Source: Moraxellaceae bacterium AER2_44_116 (GTDB lineage Bacteria; Pseudomonadota; Gammaproteobacteria; Pseudomonadales; Moraxellaceae). From it: a DNA stretch of 64,000 nt. Position numbers and translations under genes: made by a program. Under the pieces are notes generated by a model that was given only the letters and a program-made list of their open reading frames with translations, did not search any database and was not told the DNA's origin. The DNA lies in NCBI GenBank assembly GCA_006546595.1, contig VIAD01000001.1, positions 399,258-463,257 on the forward strand, written 5' to 3'. Positions 14,623 through 24,070 of the stretch are shown in pieces; the stretch's first letter is position 1; each line of letters begins with the position of its first letter.

Positions 14623-16878
14623 TCACACCACTGTCGTCATACGCCGCGCCGTAATAACATTCGGTTGTTGCTCTATTTTTGCCAGCACACGTCCCAACTG
14701 CTCTAAGGTTTTCACTTCCACCGTAATTTGCATTTGCGCTGTGCCATCTTGTTTATTCGACTGGGTATTGACACCCGTCACATTAACATGCTCATTAGCT
14801 AACACATTCGTAATATCCCGTAACAAACCTGTTCTATCCCATGATTTAACGGCGATATTGACCGCTTGTACGGCATCAATCGTATGTTGCCAACTGACAT
14901 CAATAATGCGCTGTGGCTCTTCTTCATGTAAGCGTAATAACTCGCTACAAGAGCGACTGTGGACACTGACTCCACGATTATGAGTAATATACCCCGTAAT
15001 TGGCTCACCCGGAATAGGACGGCAACAACCCGCAATGTGAGTCATAATGTTGTCCAAACCCTCTATAATGACACCACTGGCCTGCCCTTTGCGACCACGG
15101 GCAATAAAGTCAGCGGGGGACGGCTCAACATCGACCGTTGGAATACTTTCAGCAATTAAATTAATGACTTGCGACGGACGAATATCACCCGCACCAATAC
15201 CCGCCAATACATCTTCACCCGTACGGGCATTGAGTCTTAATGCGTACGTATTGAGGTTGATTGATTTCAAGGTTAACGCTAAACGCGCCAGTTCTTTTTC
15301 TAAAATCTCTCGACCCGCAACAATGTTATTTTCGCGGTCTTGCAACTTAAACCATTGCTTCACTTTTGATAAAGCGCGGGTTGTACCTAGATAACCTAAA
15401 CTGAGCAACATCCAATCACGACTAGGCGTTGCTCCTTTTTGCGTTAAAATTTCAACTTGATCACTGGTTTGCAATTTATAACTGAGCGGCACAATACGAC
15501 CATTCACTTTAGCTCCGCGACAGGCGTGACCAATTTCGGTGTGAATACTATAAGCAAAATCTAAGGGTGTTGCGCCTGCTTCCAAGTCAATAACATGACC
15601 ATCGCGAGTAAAGACATACACCCGTTCATGACGAATGGCTTGACTCAATTGATCGGCCAATTCACCAATTTGGGTCTCCCCCATGTCCTCTTGCCATTCG
15701 AGGACTTGTCGTAGCCACGCAATTTTACTTTCGTAACCCGTATCTTTATTTGTCCCTTTCGTTCCTTCTTTATAAACCCAATGCGCACAGACACCCAGTT
15801 CCGCTTCTTCGTGCATGGACGAGGTGCGAATCTGTACTTCTAAGGCTTTACCTTCAGGGCCAATGACGGCAGTATGGAGCGAGCGATAGCCATTTTCTTT
15901 GGGAGTCGCGACATAATCATCAAACTCTTTGGGAATGTGTTTCCATAACGAATGCACTAAGCCTAAAGCGGCATAACAATCTTTCACGGCTGGCACTAAC
16001 ACACGTACCGCACGAATATCATATAACTCATGAAAACTGAGTTTTTTACGCTGCATTTTGCGCCAAATAGAATAAATGTGTTTGGCGCGCCCCGTCACTT
16101 CGGCTTGAATATCGGCGTTGGCTAGGGTTTCTTTGAGCGTTTTAGTGACATTTTGAATATAACCATCACGTTGCAGACGTTTTTCATCCAATAAACGTGC
16201 GATATGTTTATAAGCTTCGGGTTCTAAGTAACGAAAAGACAGGTCTTCGAGTTCCCATTTGATTTGACCAATGCCTAAGCGATGGGCTAATGGCGCGTAA
16301 ACATCAAAAATTTCACGCGCAACCCGTTGTTGCCGTTCATCATTGGCATCTTTTAGCTCACGAATCGCAAAGGTACGCTCGGCGAGTTTGATGAGCGCAA
16401 TCCGCACATCATCAATCATCGCCACCAACATTTTACGCACATTATCCAATTGCGACTGCGACTGACTAAAACGTTGATTATGATGATTCGGATTAATTAA
16501 CTGGCTAATCGTTGCCATGCGCAACACTCCATCAATCAAATGCGAAATATCATAACCAAAGGTTTTGGCAATAATGTCAAGCGTCGTTTTTTCTTCACGC
16601 ACCGCCCGATACAATACCGCCGCCACCAACGACTCTTGATCGAGCTTTAAGTCCGCGAGAATATCCGCCATCGCCAAACCCGTCACATAACTACTGGTTC
16701 GCATACTCCATGAATGCTCTTTAACATAAGACTCATCCGCCTGCTGAGCAAACAAACACGCTTTCTGCAAAGCATTACGATCATGTAAATCAATACGCCC
16801 TTCGATACGGTCTAACCAAGCCTCTAAATCGACTTGTCCGTCTGCCTGTATCGGATAATCTTCGCGAACCTTGACCAT
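14623..16878 (-). CDS. relA: GTP pyrophosphokinase RelA (monofunctional ppGpp synthetase)
   Basis: RelA makes (p)ppGpp on stalled ribosomes during amino-acid starvation. The 751 residues (E. coli 744) contain, in order, a pseudo-hydrolase domain, the synthetase domain, TGS and ACT. The hydrolase HD pair is absent: where SpoT has LLHD this protein has VLYRAVREE. The synthetase carries the EFDDYVATPK motif, whose acidic EXDD pattern is typical of RelA, and EVQIRT. The TGS domain is VYVFTRDGHVIDLEAG onward, and a C-terminal ACT domain starts near VNIAVKSWDRTGLL. Its neighbourhood (rlmD, cysM, barA) is the classic one. Confidence 0.96.
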   Translation of the reverse strand: MVKVREDYPIQADGQVDLEAWLDRIEGRIDLHDRNALQKACLFAQQADESYVKEHSWSMRTSSYVTGLAMADILADLKLDQESLVAAVLYRAVREEKTTLDIIAKTFGYDISHLIDGVLRMATISQLINPNHHNQRFSQSQSQLDNVRKMLVAMIDDVRIALIKLAERTFAIRELKDANDERQQRVAREIFDVYAPLAHRLGIGQIKWELEDLSFRYLEPEAYKHIARLLDEKRLQRDGYIQNVTKTLKETLANADIQAEVTGRAKHIYSIWRKMQRKKLSFHELYDIRAVRVLVPAVKDCYAALGLVHSLWKHIPKEFDDYVATPKENGYRSLHTAVIGPEGKALEVQIRTSSMHEEAELGVCAHWVYKEGTKGTNKDTGYESKIAWLRQVLEWQEDMGETQIGELADQLSQAIRHERVYVFTRDGHVIDLEAGATPLDFAYSIHTEIGHACRGAKVNGRIVPLSYKLQTSDQVEILTQKGATPSRDWMLLSLGYLGTTRALSKVKQWFKLQDRENNIVAGREILEKELARLALTLKSINLNTYALRLNARTGEDVLAGIGAGDIRPSQVINLIAESIPTVDVEPSPADFIARGRKGQASGVIIEGLDNIMTHIAGCCRPIPGEPITGYITHNRGVSVHSRSCSELLRLHEEEPQRIIDVSWQHTIDAVQAVNIAVKSWDRTGLLRDITNVLANEHVNVTGVNTQSNKQDGTAQMQITVEVKTLEQLGRVLAKIEQQPNVITARRMTTVV

Positions 16879-16910
16879 GTTGTAGTCCTTGTGGCTAATT
16901 GACGCAACTC

Positions 16911-17009
16911 AGGACTTACGCATCGCGCCGCAATTAGCGCGTTTTGTGAACATAAAGCCGCCCAAAGCGGCTGCAATGTGAACAAATAAGCGATAACCGC
17001 GTAAGTCCT
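16911..17009 (+). mobile_element. MITE-like 99-bp element, copy A
   Basis: A 99-bp unit with 11-bp perfect terminal inverted repeats (AGGACTTACGC...GCGTAAGTCCT) and a central hairpin AAGCCGC/GCGGCT. A second copy lies in the opposite orientation at 51337-51435 and matches at about 92 of 99 positions by eye. CAACT occurs on both sides here (left copy followed by one C), a possible target duplication. It has no coding capacity. It lies between rlmD and relA. Confidence 0.75.
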
Positions 17010-17032
17010 CAACTTATCATGACTTATATTAC

Positions 17033-18367
17033 TTATTCTTTGACAAACAACGCGATGGACTCGACATGTGCGGTATGAGTAAACATATCCATTACCCCCG
17101 CTTTTATTAACTTATAGCCTGCTTTTGCTAATTCGCCAGCATCACGCGCTAAAGTTGCAGGGTTACACGACACATAAACAATGCGCTTTGCACCAAACTT
17201 GGGCAAGTATTGTACAACTTCTAGTGCCCCTGAACGGGGTGGGTCAATTAACAGTGCATCAAAGCCTTGTTTTGCCCACTCTTGTTGCGAAAAGTCGGCT
17301 GTTAGATCTTGCGCATAAAAATCCACATTAGTGATATTGTTATGGCGAGCATTTTCGTAACCACGCTCGACCATTGCGTCACTACCTTCAACACCAATGA
17401 CGTGTGCGGCGCGGGTCGCTAGTGGTAAGGTAAAATTACCTAAGCCACAAAACAAATCTAAGACGCGCTCATGTGGTTGAGGATTAAGCAAATCCAATGC
17501 CAATGTTAGCATTTTGCGATTAATCTCCGCATTAACCTGCGTAAAATCTAAAGGATGAAATTGCATCGTTAGATTAAAATCGGGCAAGGCATAGCTTAAG
17601 CGGTCAGTTCCCTGTTCAGGATAGACCCGATGAACCGTGTCATAACCTTTAGGCTGTAAATAACATTGCCAATCACGTTGTTGGCAGAAATCAATTAATG
17701 TCTGCACATCGGAATCAATCAACGCTTCCATGTGTCTAAAAATCAACGCAACGCTGTCGTCACCTGCGGCAACTTCGATTTGTGGAATATGATCTTTCGC
17801 ATTTAAGCCATTAATCAGCGCACGTAAGGACAAAATAGATTCACCAATCCGTTGATCCATCACCTCGCAACGATCTAACTCTGCTAAGAAATTTGAGCCT
17901 TTTTCGCGAAAACCCACTAATAAGCTGTCTTTTTTAATGACAAAACGGACACCTAAACGCGCTTTACGACGATAGCCGCCTTGACCAAAGGCTAACGGTG
18001 GCAACCACTCTTCTGGCTCTAAATGACCAAAATGTTTGAATTGATCCATTAGTACTTGTTGTTTCAACAGAATTTGGGCATTAGGCTCAATATGTTGCAA
18101 CGAACAGCCACCACACACACCAAAATGCTGACACGGCGGCGTAACACGGATCGGCGAGGCTTTTAATACCGCCACCGTATCGGCTTCATCGTACTTACTC
18201 CGCACTAGGGTCACTTTCGCTTCGACGGTTTCGCCCGTTAATGCTCCCGATACAAAGACGATTTTGCCATCATGATGCCCAATGCCTCTACCATCATGAC
18301 TGAGACCAGTAATTTCTAAACTAATCGGGGCTTGTTGCTTCAGACGGTCACGTTGTTTTCTGTTCAT
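17033..18367 (-). CDS. rlmD: 23S rRNA (uracil-1939-C5)-methyltransferase RlmD
   Basis: RlmD methylates U1939 of 23S rRNA using SAM and carries a [4Fe-4S] cluster. The start ATG 18367 overlaps the TGA of the exonuclease gene (ATGA); 444 residues compare with 433 in E. coli. The order of domains is TRAM (about 18-75, ISLEITGLSHDGRGIGHHDG), the cluster Cys motif CQHFGVCGGCS, then the methyltransferase with DLFCGLGNFTLPLA and the catalytic VSCNPATLARD. A MITE-like repeat follows 24 bp after the stop. Confidence 0.95.
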   Translation of the reverse strand: MNRKQRDRLKQQAPISLEITGLSHDGRGIGHHDGKIVFVSGALTGETVEAKVTLVRSKYDEADTVAVLKASPIRVTPPCQHFGVCGGCSLQHIEPNAQILLKQQVLMDQFKHFGHLEPEEWLPPLAFGQGGYRRKARLGVRFVIKKDSLLVGFREKGSNFLAELDRCEVMDQRIGESILSLRALINGLNAKDHIPQIEVAAGDDSVALIFRHMEALIDSDVQTLIDFCQQRDWQCYLQPKGYDTVHRVYPEQGTDRLSYALPDFNLTMQFHPLDFTQVNAEINRKMLTLALDLLNPQPHERVLDLFCGLGNFTLPLATRAAHVIGVEGSDAMVERGYENARHNNITNVDFYAQDLTADFSQQEWAKQGFDALLIDPPRSGALEVVQYLPKFGAKRIVYVSCNPATLARDAGELAKAGYKLIKAGVMDMFTHTAHVESIALFVKE

Positions 18368-19164
18368 TGTTTCGCTTCTTGCTCTTGCCATGTGGCTAAA
18401 AATGCTTGGAGATGAGGCTTTTGGCTCATTGCTAAATAATTTTTTAGCAAGGCTATTTCATTTTGATAATCTTGTTTCATTAACTCACCACGCATAAGTT
18501 GAAAGCGCGTATGAATCAACCATGTATTTAAGACATCCGTTTCGCAATAATGACGAATATCCGCGAGATTGCCTGCTAAATATTGCTCATAGACCTGACT
18601 GCCTTCCATACCCATTTTACCTGGGAAACCTAAAAAGCTGGCGATTTGATCTAAAGGCTGGGTAGCACGTGCTTGATACATGGACAAAACATCCATCAGA
18701 TCAATATGACGCATGTGAAAACGATTGATGTAGTTGTTATAACGGAATTCTTTGTAGTGATCGCCTAACTCCCAGTACATCGGTGCAGTAATTTCATGCA
18801 GCATGGCGCGATAATGTAAAACAGGCAAATCAAAACCACTGCCATTCCATGACACTAAGGCAACATCGTATTTATCAATCGCGGTAAAAAATCGTTTGAC
18901 AATTTCGGCTTCACTGGCATCCTCTTCACCTAAAGACCAGACACGAATGCTATCCCCTATTCGTAACACCACGGAAATACAAATCACTTTATGTAAGTGA
19001 TGGCGAAAAAAATCCGAGCCGCCCGTTTCTTGACGACGCATATTTTTTAACGCTTCAAACGCTTCGGCATCGCTCAAATTATCTAACTGATAAAACTGCT
19101 TGGCTTTGGCAATATCGGGAATCGTTTCAATATCAAATACTAATGTCGCTTTTTCTTTATACAT
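18364..19164 (-). CDS. Predicted 3'-5' exonuclease, PolB-exonuclease-like
   Basis: The 266-residue protein is of the DEDD exonuclease type related to the proofreading domain of family B polymerases (COG3298-like). Visible motifs are Exo I FDIETIPD (residues 10-17), Exo II SWNGSGFDLPVLHYR (about 104-118) and Exo III HYCETDVLNTWL with the catalytic Asp and an upstream Tyr. It should degrade DNA or RNA from the 3' end; the cellular substrate is not known. It overlaps rlmD by 4 nt, a pairing seen in many gammaproteobacteria. Confidence 0.85.
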   Translation of the reverse strand: MYKEKATLVFDIETIPDIAKAKQFYQLDNLSDAEAFEALKNMRRQETGGSDFFRHHLHKVICISVVLRIGDSIRVWSLGEEDASEAEIVKRFFTAIDKYDVALVSWNGSGFDLPVLHYRAMLHEITAPMYWELGDHYKEFRYNNYINRFHMRHIDLMDVLSMYQARATQPLDQIASFLGFPGKMGMEGSQVYEQYLAGNLADIRHYCETDVLNTWLIHTRFQLMRGELMKQDYQNEIALLKNYLAMSQKPHLQAFLATWQEQEAKQ

Positions 19165-19226
19165 GACCCGCTCTCCCTACTGTAAATATCCGCTTCATGG
19201 CATGTCAACACATGACCATCAATCAT

Positions 19227-20120
19227 TTATGCTTGCGTAAATAATCCTGTTGACAAATAACGGTCGCCACGATCACAAACAATAGCTACCATCACCGCGT
19301 TTTGCACTTGCTCTGCTAATTGTAGCATCGCCCACACCGATCCGCCCGAAGATACACCCGCACAAATGCCTTCTAAACGCGCTAAATCACGCATGGTTGC
19401 CTCAGCGGCGGCTTGAGGAATATCTATCACTTGATCGACGCGACTAGCATCAAAAATCGTCGGTAGATATTCAGGAGTCCAACGACGAATACCCGCAATT
19501 TGCGCGCCTGCGGCAGGTTGTAAACCGACAATTTGAATCGCGGGGTTTTGCTCTTTTAAGAAACGAGACACCCCCATAATCGTGCCTGTCGTCCCCATTG
19601 AACTAATAAAATGGCTGACTTGACCTTCGGTATCTCGCCAAATTTCAGGGCCTGTACCTTCATAGTGCGCCAATGGATTATCGGGATTACCAAATTGATT
19701 TAAAACGATGCCTTTGCCTTCCGCTTGCATTTGCAAGGCGAGGTCACGCGCTCCTTCCATACTTGCAGATTGCGGCACTTCGATGAGCGTTGCGCCGTAG
19801 GCGGCCATCGCATCTTTACGCTCTTGGCTCATGTGGTCAGGCATAATAAGAATCATCTTATAGCCTTTCATCGCCGCAGCCATCGCCAACGCAATACCTG
19901 TATTGCCGCTGGTCGCTTCAATCAACGTATCGCCTACCTTAATATCACCACGCGCCTCCGCACGATTAATCATATTTAAGGCCGGACGGTCTTTCACTGA
20001 ACCTGCGGGATTATTACCCTCTAGCTTTACCAATAAGGTATTACCCGTATGCGCGCCTAAACGCTGCAAACGCACCAAAGGGGTATTACCGACACATTGT
20101 GCCAGTGTCATTATCGCCAT
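19227..20120 (-). CDS. cysM: Cysteine synthase B (CysM)
   Basis: CysM makes cysteine (or S-sulfocysteine) from O-acetylserine with PLP. The 297 residues start MAIMTLAQCVGNTPLV. The PLP lysine is Lys43 in NNPAGSVKDRPA, and the phosphate-binding EATSGNTGIALAMAA loop follows. The NPAGSVKDRPA form and the short length point to CysM rather than CysK. It is divergent from barA and next to the exonuclease and rlmD genes, the relA-rlmD-cysM-barA order. Confidence 0.95.
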   Translation of the reverse strand: MAIMTLAQCVGNTPLVRLQRLGAHTGNTLLVKLEGNNPAGSVKDRPALNMINRAEARGDIKVGDTLIEATSGNTGIALAMAAAMKGYKMILIMPDHMSQERKDAMAAYGATLIEVPQSASMEGARDLALQMQAEGKGIVLNQFGNPDNPLAHYEGTGPEIWRDTEGQVSHFISSMGTTGTIMGVSRFLKEQNPAIQIVGLQPAAGAQIAGIRRWTPEYLPTIFDASRVDQVIDIPQAAAEATMRDLARLEGICAGVSSGGSVWAMLQLAEQVQNAVMVAIVCDRGDRYLSTGLFTQA

Positions 20121-20225
20121 GACGTTAACTCACGTTAATTTTGGCCGCGATTGTAAAGAAAAACCGCTAACAGTGATATTCTCTTGTCGTTAAAACCCTC
20201 CCACCAGCCTAGATTTTTCGATGTT

Positions 20226-22973
20226 ATGAAAACAATTAGCTTACATTCGCGTCTTTTGTTTGCCTCAATCGTACCTACGGGTATTTTTATGGCTATTTTT
20301 AGCATCATTTTAATTTTATTTCGTTTTGAAGACATTCAAACTTTAGAGCAGGAAAGTGCGGAAATTCTCTTAGGAAAATACAGTCTCGCCATCGCCTCAC
20401 AACCAGACAGCAGACAATTCAATGCCATCATTCAACCCGCGTTAAATGAAAAATATATTCGCGCATTAAGCATTATTGACGCTGAAGGCCATGTTTTAGC
20501 TCATGCAGGCCCGCAACTAACGACACCGTTATCACCCACAGATTTACAGCCAAACAATAGAAAAAATAAGCACCATAAAAATAGCGATCTATTTGTGCAA
20601 GCCATTCCCCTGTTTAATACGAATCATCGCCAATATTGGTTGGCGATTGAATTACGTCATTCGGTGTTTACCATTGCACGCTATGAAGCAATTATTGGCA
20701 TTACGATTATTGGCTTTGGCTTGATTACCATTTTGACACTGTTACTGAGTGGTAGTATTCGACGCTGGCTAGAACCGATTCATCGGATGGCTCAACAACT
20801 TAAGGGGATTGATAGCCAACACTTAAACAAACGCTTGACCAGTCAAGCGGTAGGCGATTTGTCATTATTAGAAGAAGCGATTAACTCACTGCTCACCATC
20901 ATTGAACACGAACATACCGACTTAAAACAATCGATTGACCAAGCGAATTCTGACCTAAACGAAAGCTTAGAAACGATGGAAGTACAAAATATTGAACTAC
21001 GCATGGCACGTAATGACGCGGTAGAAGGCAATCGCGTTAAATCTGAATTTTTAGCGAATATTAGTCATGAACTCCGCACGCCGCTTAATAGTATCAATGG
21101 TTTCAGCCAGTTACTACTCAAAATGCAATTGCAATATAAACAACGCGACTTTGTTGAAACCATTCAAAAATCATCCAACAACTTACTTGCCATTATTAAT
21201 GATGTGTTAGATTTTTCAAAAATTGAAGCTGGTAAATTTTCCTTAGAGAAACAACCTTTTCTTATTGAAGATGCTGTATTTGAAGTTTTAGAAAGTCTAT
21301 CACCACAAATTGGCCAAAAAGACTTAGAACAAATTGCGTTTATTTATGATGATGTCCCGAAAAAAATTATTGGTGATGCCCTACGACTAAAACAAGTATT
21401 GACCAATTTGGTCAGTAACGCGATTAAGTTTACCAAGCAAGGTGAAGTCGTCATTCGTGTGATGGTCGAAGATAGCCGTCCGAATCATCATCTGTTAAGA
21501 GTGAGTATTACCGATACGGGTATTGGTCTGTCTAAATCAGCACAGCAAGACTTATTCCAAGCCTTTCAACAAGGCAACCCTTCCGTAAGCCGACAATTTG
21601 GAGGAACGGGTTTAGGGCTCGTTATTTCTAAGAATATCGTCAAACTAATGGAAGGTGAAATTAGTTTTGACACTGAGCAAGAGCAAGGCACAACTTTTTG
21701 GTTTACCTTCAAAGCGTGGCTATGCCATGACCATGTAGATAGTGATATTTCTCTACCACACAAAAATGTCATCGCCCTAGAGCCACACGAGAAAAGCGCA
21801 CAGCTACTAAAAGCAACATTATTTAGAGCTAACTCTACACTTCATGTTGTCAAAACATGGCCTAGTCTATTAGAAACCATTGACAGCCACTATCAAATCC
21901 TATTATTAAATGGCCAAATGCTGACGGAAAATACGCATGAAAAGTTGCAGGAACTCAGACAACAGTTTCACGGCATGATTGTAATTTTTACGCGGCTTAG
22001 TGAGCATCATCTGGAGCAAGCCGATATAGAACGCTTTCAACTTTATGCTCTCAGTAAACCCATACGGCCTCGCACATTGTTAACGCTCATTGCTCAAGGC
22101 TTATCGACAGCAAAACTGCATGTTAATCTCACAACACTTTTAACACCTGATGTACCAAAACCTGAAAAAACCGTTAATTTGCACATCTTGGCCGTTGACG
22201 ATCATCCATTAAATTTGAAACTGGTTTGTACATTGTTGGAAGATTTAGGTATCCAAGTCACGTCAGCCGAAAATGGTTTAGAAGCCGTTGCTCTTGCTAA
22301 AACGCATCGTTTTGACTTAATTATTATGGACATACAAATGCCAGAAATGTCTGGTTTAGAAGCAACCAAAGCAATTAGACTGCAAGAAGAAGCAGGTCAA
22401 CATGTGCCGATTGTTGCACTCACCGCCCACGCATTAGCCGATGAAAAAGACATTATGCTCAAACAAGGTATGGATGACTATCTGACTAAACCCTTGCAAG
22501 AAAATCAGTTAATTCACGCGATTGAACATTGGACAGGCGTTTCTTTGACTGCACCAATCACCAATGACAATACGGCTATTAAGAGTGAACACTTGGTTTT
22601 AGTTGACTGGCAGGAAAGTCTAAAACTTGCCGCAGGAAAAACAGACTTAGCACAAGATATGCTCAAAATGTTACTCAATGGCTTGACGCTACAACGCGAT
22701 AAAATACTGAGTTCGCAACGTGACCATAATTTTCCCGCACTGCTGGCACATACCCACTATCTACATGGTGCAACGCGTTATTGTGGCGTTCCCCAATTAC
22801 GAGCGGCAACGCAACAGTTAGAAGTTGAGATTAAACGTGCATTAAAAAACAACATCAGCACCGAGGACATCAGCCGATTATTACAAGCACCAATACAACA
22901 GCTTATTGATGTGATGAATGCGCTTGTTGCTTGGCGTGAGTCGTCCGAAGACGCTCACATTATCACGCATTAA
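20226..22973 (+). CDS. barA: Hybrid sensor histidine kinase BarA/GacS
   Basis: I take ATG 20226 (MKTISLHSRLLFAS); the TTG at 20184 is unlikely. The 915 residues hold two membrane segments (about 10-32 and 153-178) around a periplasmic loop, a HAMP domain, and the kinase core with His281 (NISHELRTPLN). ATP-binding boxes follow (LVSNAIKFT, DTGIGL, GGTGLGL). Next is a region that looks like a degenerate receiver (about 515-640), a true receiver with Asp702 (IIMDIQMPEMSG), and an HPt domain with His844 (HTHYLHGA). This is the phosphorelay layout of BarA, partner of UvrY. Confidence 0.93.
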   Translation: MKTISLHSRLLFASIVPTGIFMAIFSIILILFRFEDIQTLEQESAEILLGKYSLAIASQPDSRQFNAIIQPALNEKYIRALSIIDAEGHVLAHAGPQLTTPLSPTDLQPNNRKNKHHKNSDLFVQAIPLFNTNHRQYWLAIELRHSVFTIARYEAIIGITIIGFGLITILTLLLSGSIRRWLEPIHRMAQQLKGIDSQHLNKRLTSQAVGDLSLLEEAINSLLTIIEHEHTDLKQSIDQANSDLNESLETMEVQNIELRMARNDAVEGNRVKSEFLANISHELRTPLNSINGFSQLLLKMQLQYKQRDFVETIQKSSNNLLAIINDVLDFSKIEAGKFSLEKQPFLIEDAVFEVLESLSPQIGQKDLEQIAFIYDDVPKKIIGDALRLKQVLTNLVSNAIKFTKQGEVVIRVMVEDSRPNHHLLRVSITDTGIGLSKSAQQDLFQAFQQGNPSVSRQFGGTGLGLVISKNIVKLMEGEISFDTEQEQGTTFWFTFKAWLCHDHVDSDISLPHKNVIALEPHEKSAQLLKATLFRANSTLHVVKTWPSLLETIDSHYQILLLNGQMLTENTHEKLQELRQQFHGMIVIFTRLSEHHLEQADIERFQLYALSKPIRPRTLLTLIAQGLSTAKLHVNLTTLLTPDVPKPEKTVNLHILAVDDHPLNLKLVCTLLEDLGIQVTSAENGLEAVALAKTHRFDLIIMDIQMPEMSGLEATKAIRLQEEAGQHVPIVALTAHALADEKDIMLKQGMDDYLTKPLQENQLIHAIEHWTGVSLTAPITNDNTAIKSEHLVLVDWQESLKLAAGKTDLAQDMLKMLLNGLTLQRDKILSSQRDHNFPALLAHTHYLHGATRYCGVPQLRAATQQLEVEIKRALKNNISTEDISRLLQAPIQQLIDVMNALVAWRESSEDAHIITH

Positions 22974-22980
22974 TCAATAA

Positions 22981-23751
22981 TTAACGCGGAGCCATACGAA
23001 TAGCACCATCTAAACGGATGGTTTCGCCATTCATAAACTTATTTTCGACGATCTGAGTGGCAAGCTGTCCGTATTCGCTAGGATGACCTAAACGCTTAGG
23101 GAATTGCGTCATTTCAATCAGTGGTAATTTAACGCTATCAGGTGATGAATTCATCAAGGGAGTATTGAAAATCCCCGGCGCAATCGTATTGACACGGACA
23201 CCAATAGCCGCCAGATCACGCGCTAAAGGCAAGGTCATACCTACAATGCCCCCTTTGGACGCGGAATAAGCCACTTGACCAATTTGACCATCAAAAGCCG
23301 CAACTGAAGCGGTGTTAATAATCACGCCACGCTCACCGTCTTCATCATCAGCTGTATTTTTTGCCATTTCTGCGGCTGTCAGACGTGTCACGTTAAACGT
23401 ACCTATTAAATTGACACCAATGACTTTACTAAAAATATCTAAGGGCATTGGGCCATTTTTGCCCACGGTACGCACGGCGGAACCAATACCTGCACAATTA
23501 ACTGCGATGTGGATTGCACCAAACTTAGCCATTGTCTCGGCTATTGCCGCTTGCACCGAGGCTTCATCACTGACATTCACGCGACAAAACAACACATTAT
23601 CACCCAATTCAGCCGCGAGTAATGCACCTTGTTCTGCGTTTAAGTCCCAAATAGCAACCTTAGCACCTTTGGCTAAATAAGCTTGCACTGTCGCTAAACC
23701 TAAGCCCGATACACCACCCGTAATCACTGCAATTTTATTTTCTAAGTTCAC
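22981..23751 (-). CDS. Short-chain dehydrogenase, 3-hydroxyacyl-CoA dehydrogenase type 2-like
   Basis: The 256 residues show an SDR enzyme: NAD-binding TGGVSGLG (residues 11-18), NCAGI, and the catalytic Ser in NTASVAAF with the Tyr-x-x-x-Lys in AYSASKGG. The pattern around GVIINTASVAAFDGQIGQ is typical of the HSD17B10/3-hydroxyacyl-CoA dehydrogenase type 2 branch, which oxidises short 3-hydroxyacyl-CoAs or steroid-like alcohols. The substrate here is unknown. The start is GTG 23751, inside the end of the preceding membrane-protein gene, so the two are probably coupled. Confidence 0.85.
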   Translation of the reverse strand: MNLENKIAVITGGVSGLGLATVQAYLAKGAKVAIWDLNAEQGALLAAELGDNVLFCRVNVSDEASVQAAIAETMAKFGAIHIAVNCAGIGSAVRTVGKNGPMPLDIFSKVIGVNLIGTFNVTRLTAAEMAKNTADDEDGERGVIINTASVAAFDGQIGQVAYSASKGGIVGMTLPLARDLAAIGVRVNTIAPGIFNTPLMNSSPDSVKLPLIEMTQFPKRLGHPSEYGQLATQIVENKFMNGETIRLDGAIRMAPR

Positions 23752-24070
23752 GTTTTATATTCTCCGACAACTTGAGTTGTAGTTCTTCTGGCAAGCCTTT
23801 GAGCCACTCATTTTCTTGTTGCTTGGCAAGTTTTGATATTTTTAATAATCTCAACACCAACGGCAACATACACACCACGCCCAATAGCATCATCACAAGG
23901 CCTGCCCCATTAAAACGGAGCAGTTCAGGTAAAAAATGGACTTTTCCAACCTGCTCTGCTATGCCTAACCCGACAACGGCCAAGCCGAACAGATCCAAAA
24001 TCAGTAACGAGAATGGAATGACAAAAGGCTTCGGCGAGGGAGATTCAGTTACCAACTGGATGGTTTCCAC
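23735..24070 (-). CDS. Small membrane protein of unknown function
   Basis: This 111-residue ORF begins with GTG 24070 inside the lipoprotein gene and overlaps the SDR start by 17 nt. Two hydrophobic segments (about 18-40, FVIPFSLLILDLFGLAVVG, and 55-75, GLVMMLLGVVCMLPLVL) predict two membrane spans, followed by a charged cytoplasmic tail KQQENEWLKGLPEELQLKL. I recognise no family. The overlaps on both ends argue that it is translated. Confidence 0.6.
   Translation of the reverse strand: METIQLVTESPSPKPFVIPFSLLILDLFGLAVVGLGIAEQVGKVHFLPELLRFNGAGLVMMLLGVVCMLPLVLRLLKISKLAKQQENEWLKGLPEELQLKLSENIKRELRK

Noticed and set aside
14623..16878. SpoT instead of RelA
   Set aside because: The HD pair of the hydrolase is missing and the synthetase has the EXDD-type motif of RelA.
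16911..17009. A CRISPR array or phage attachment remnant from the direct and inverted repeats
   Set aside because: Only one unit per locus, no regular spacing, and the repeats are terminal and inverted, as in MITEs.
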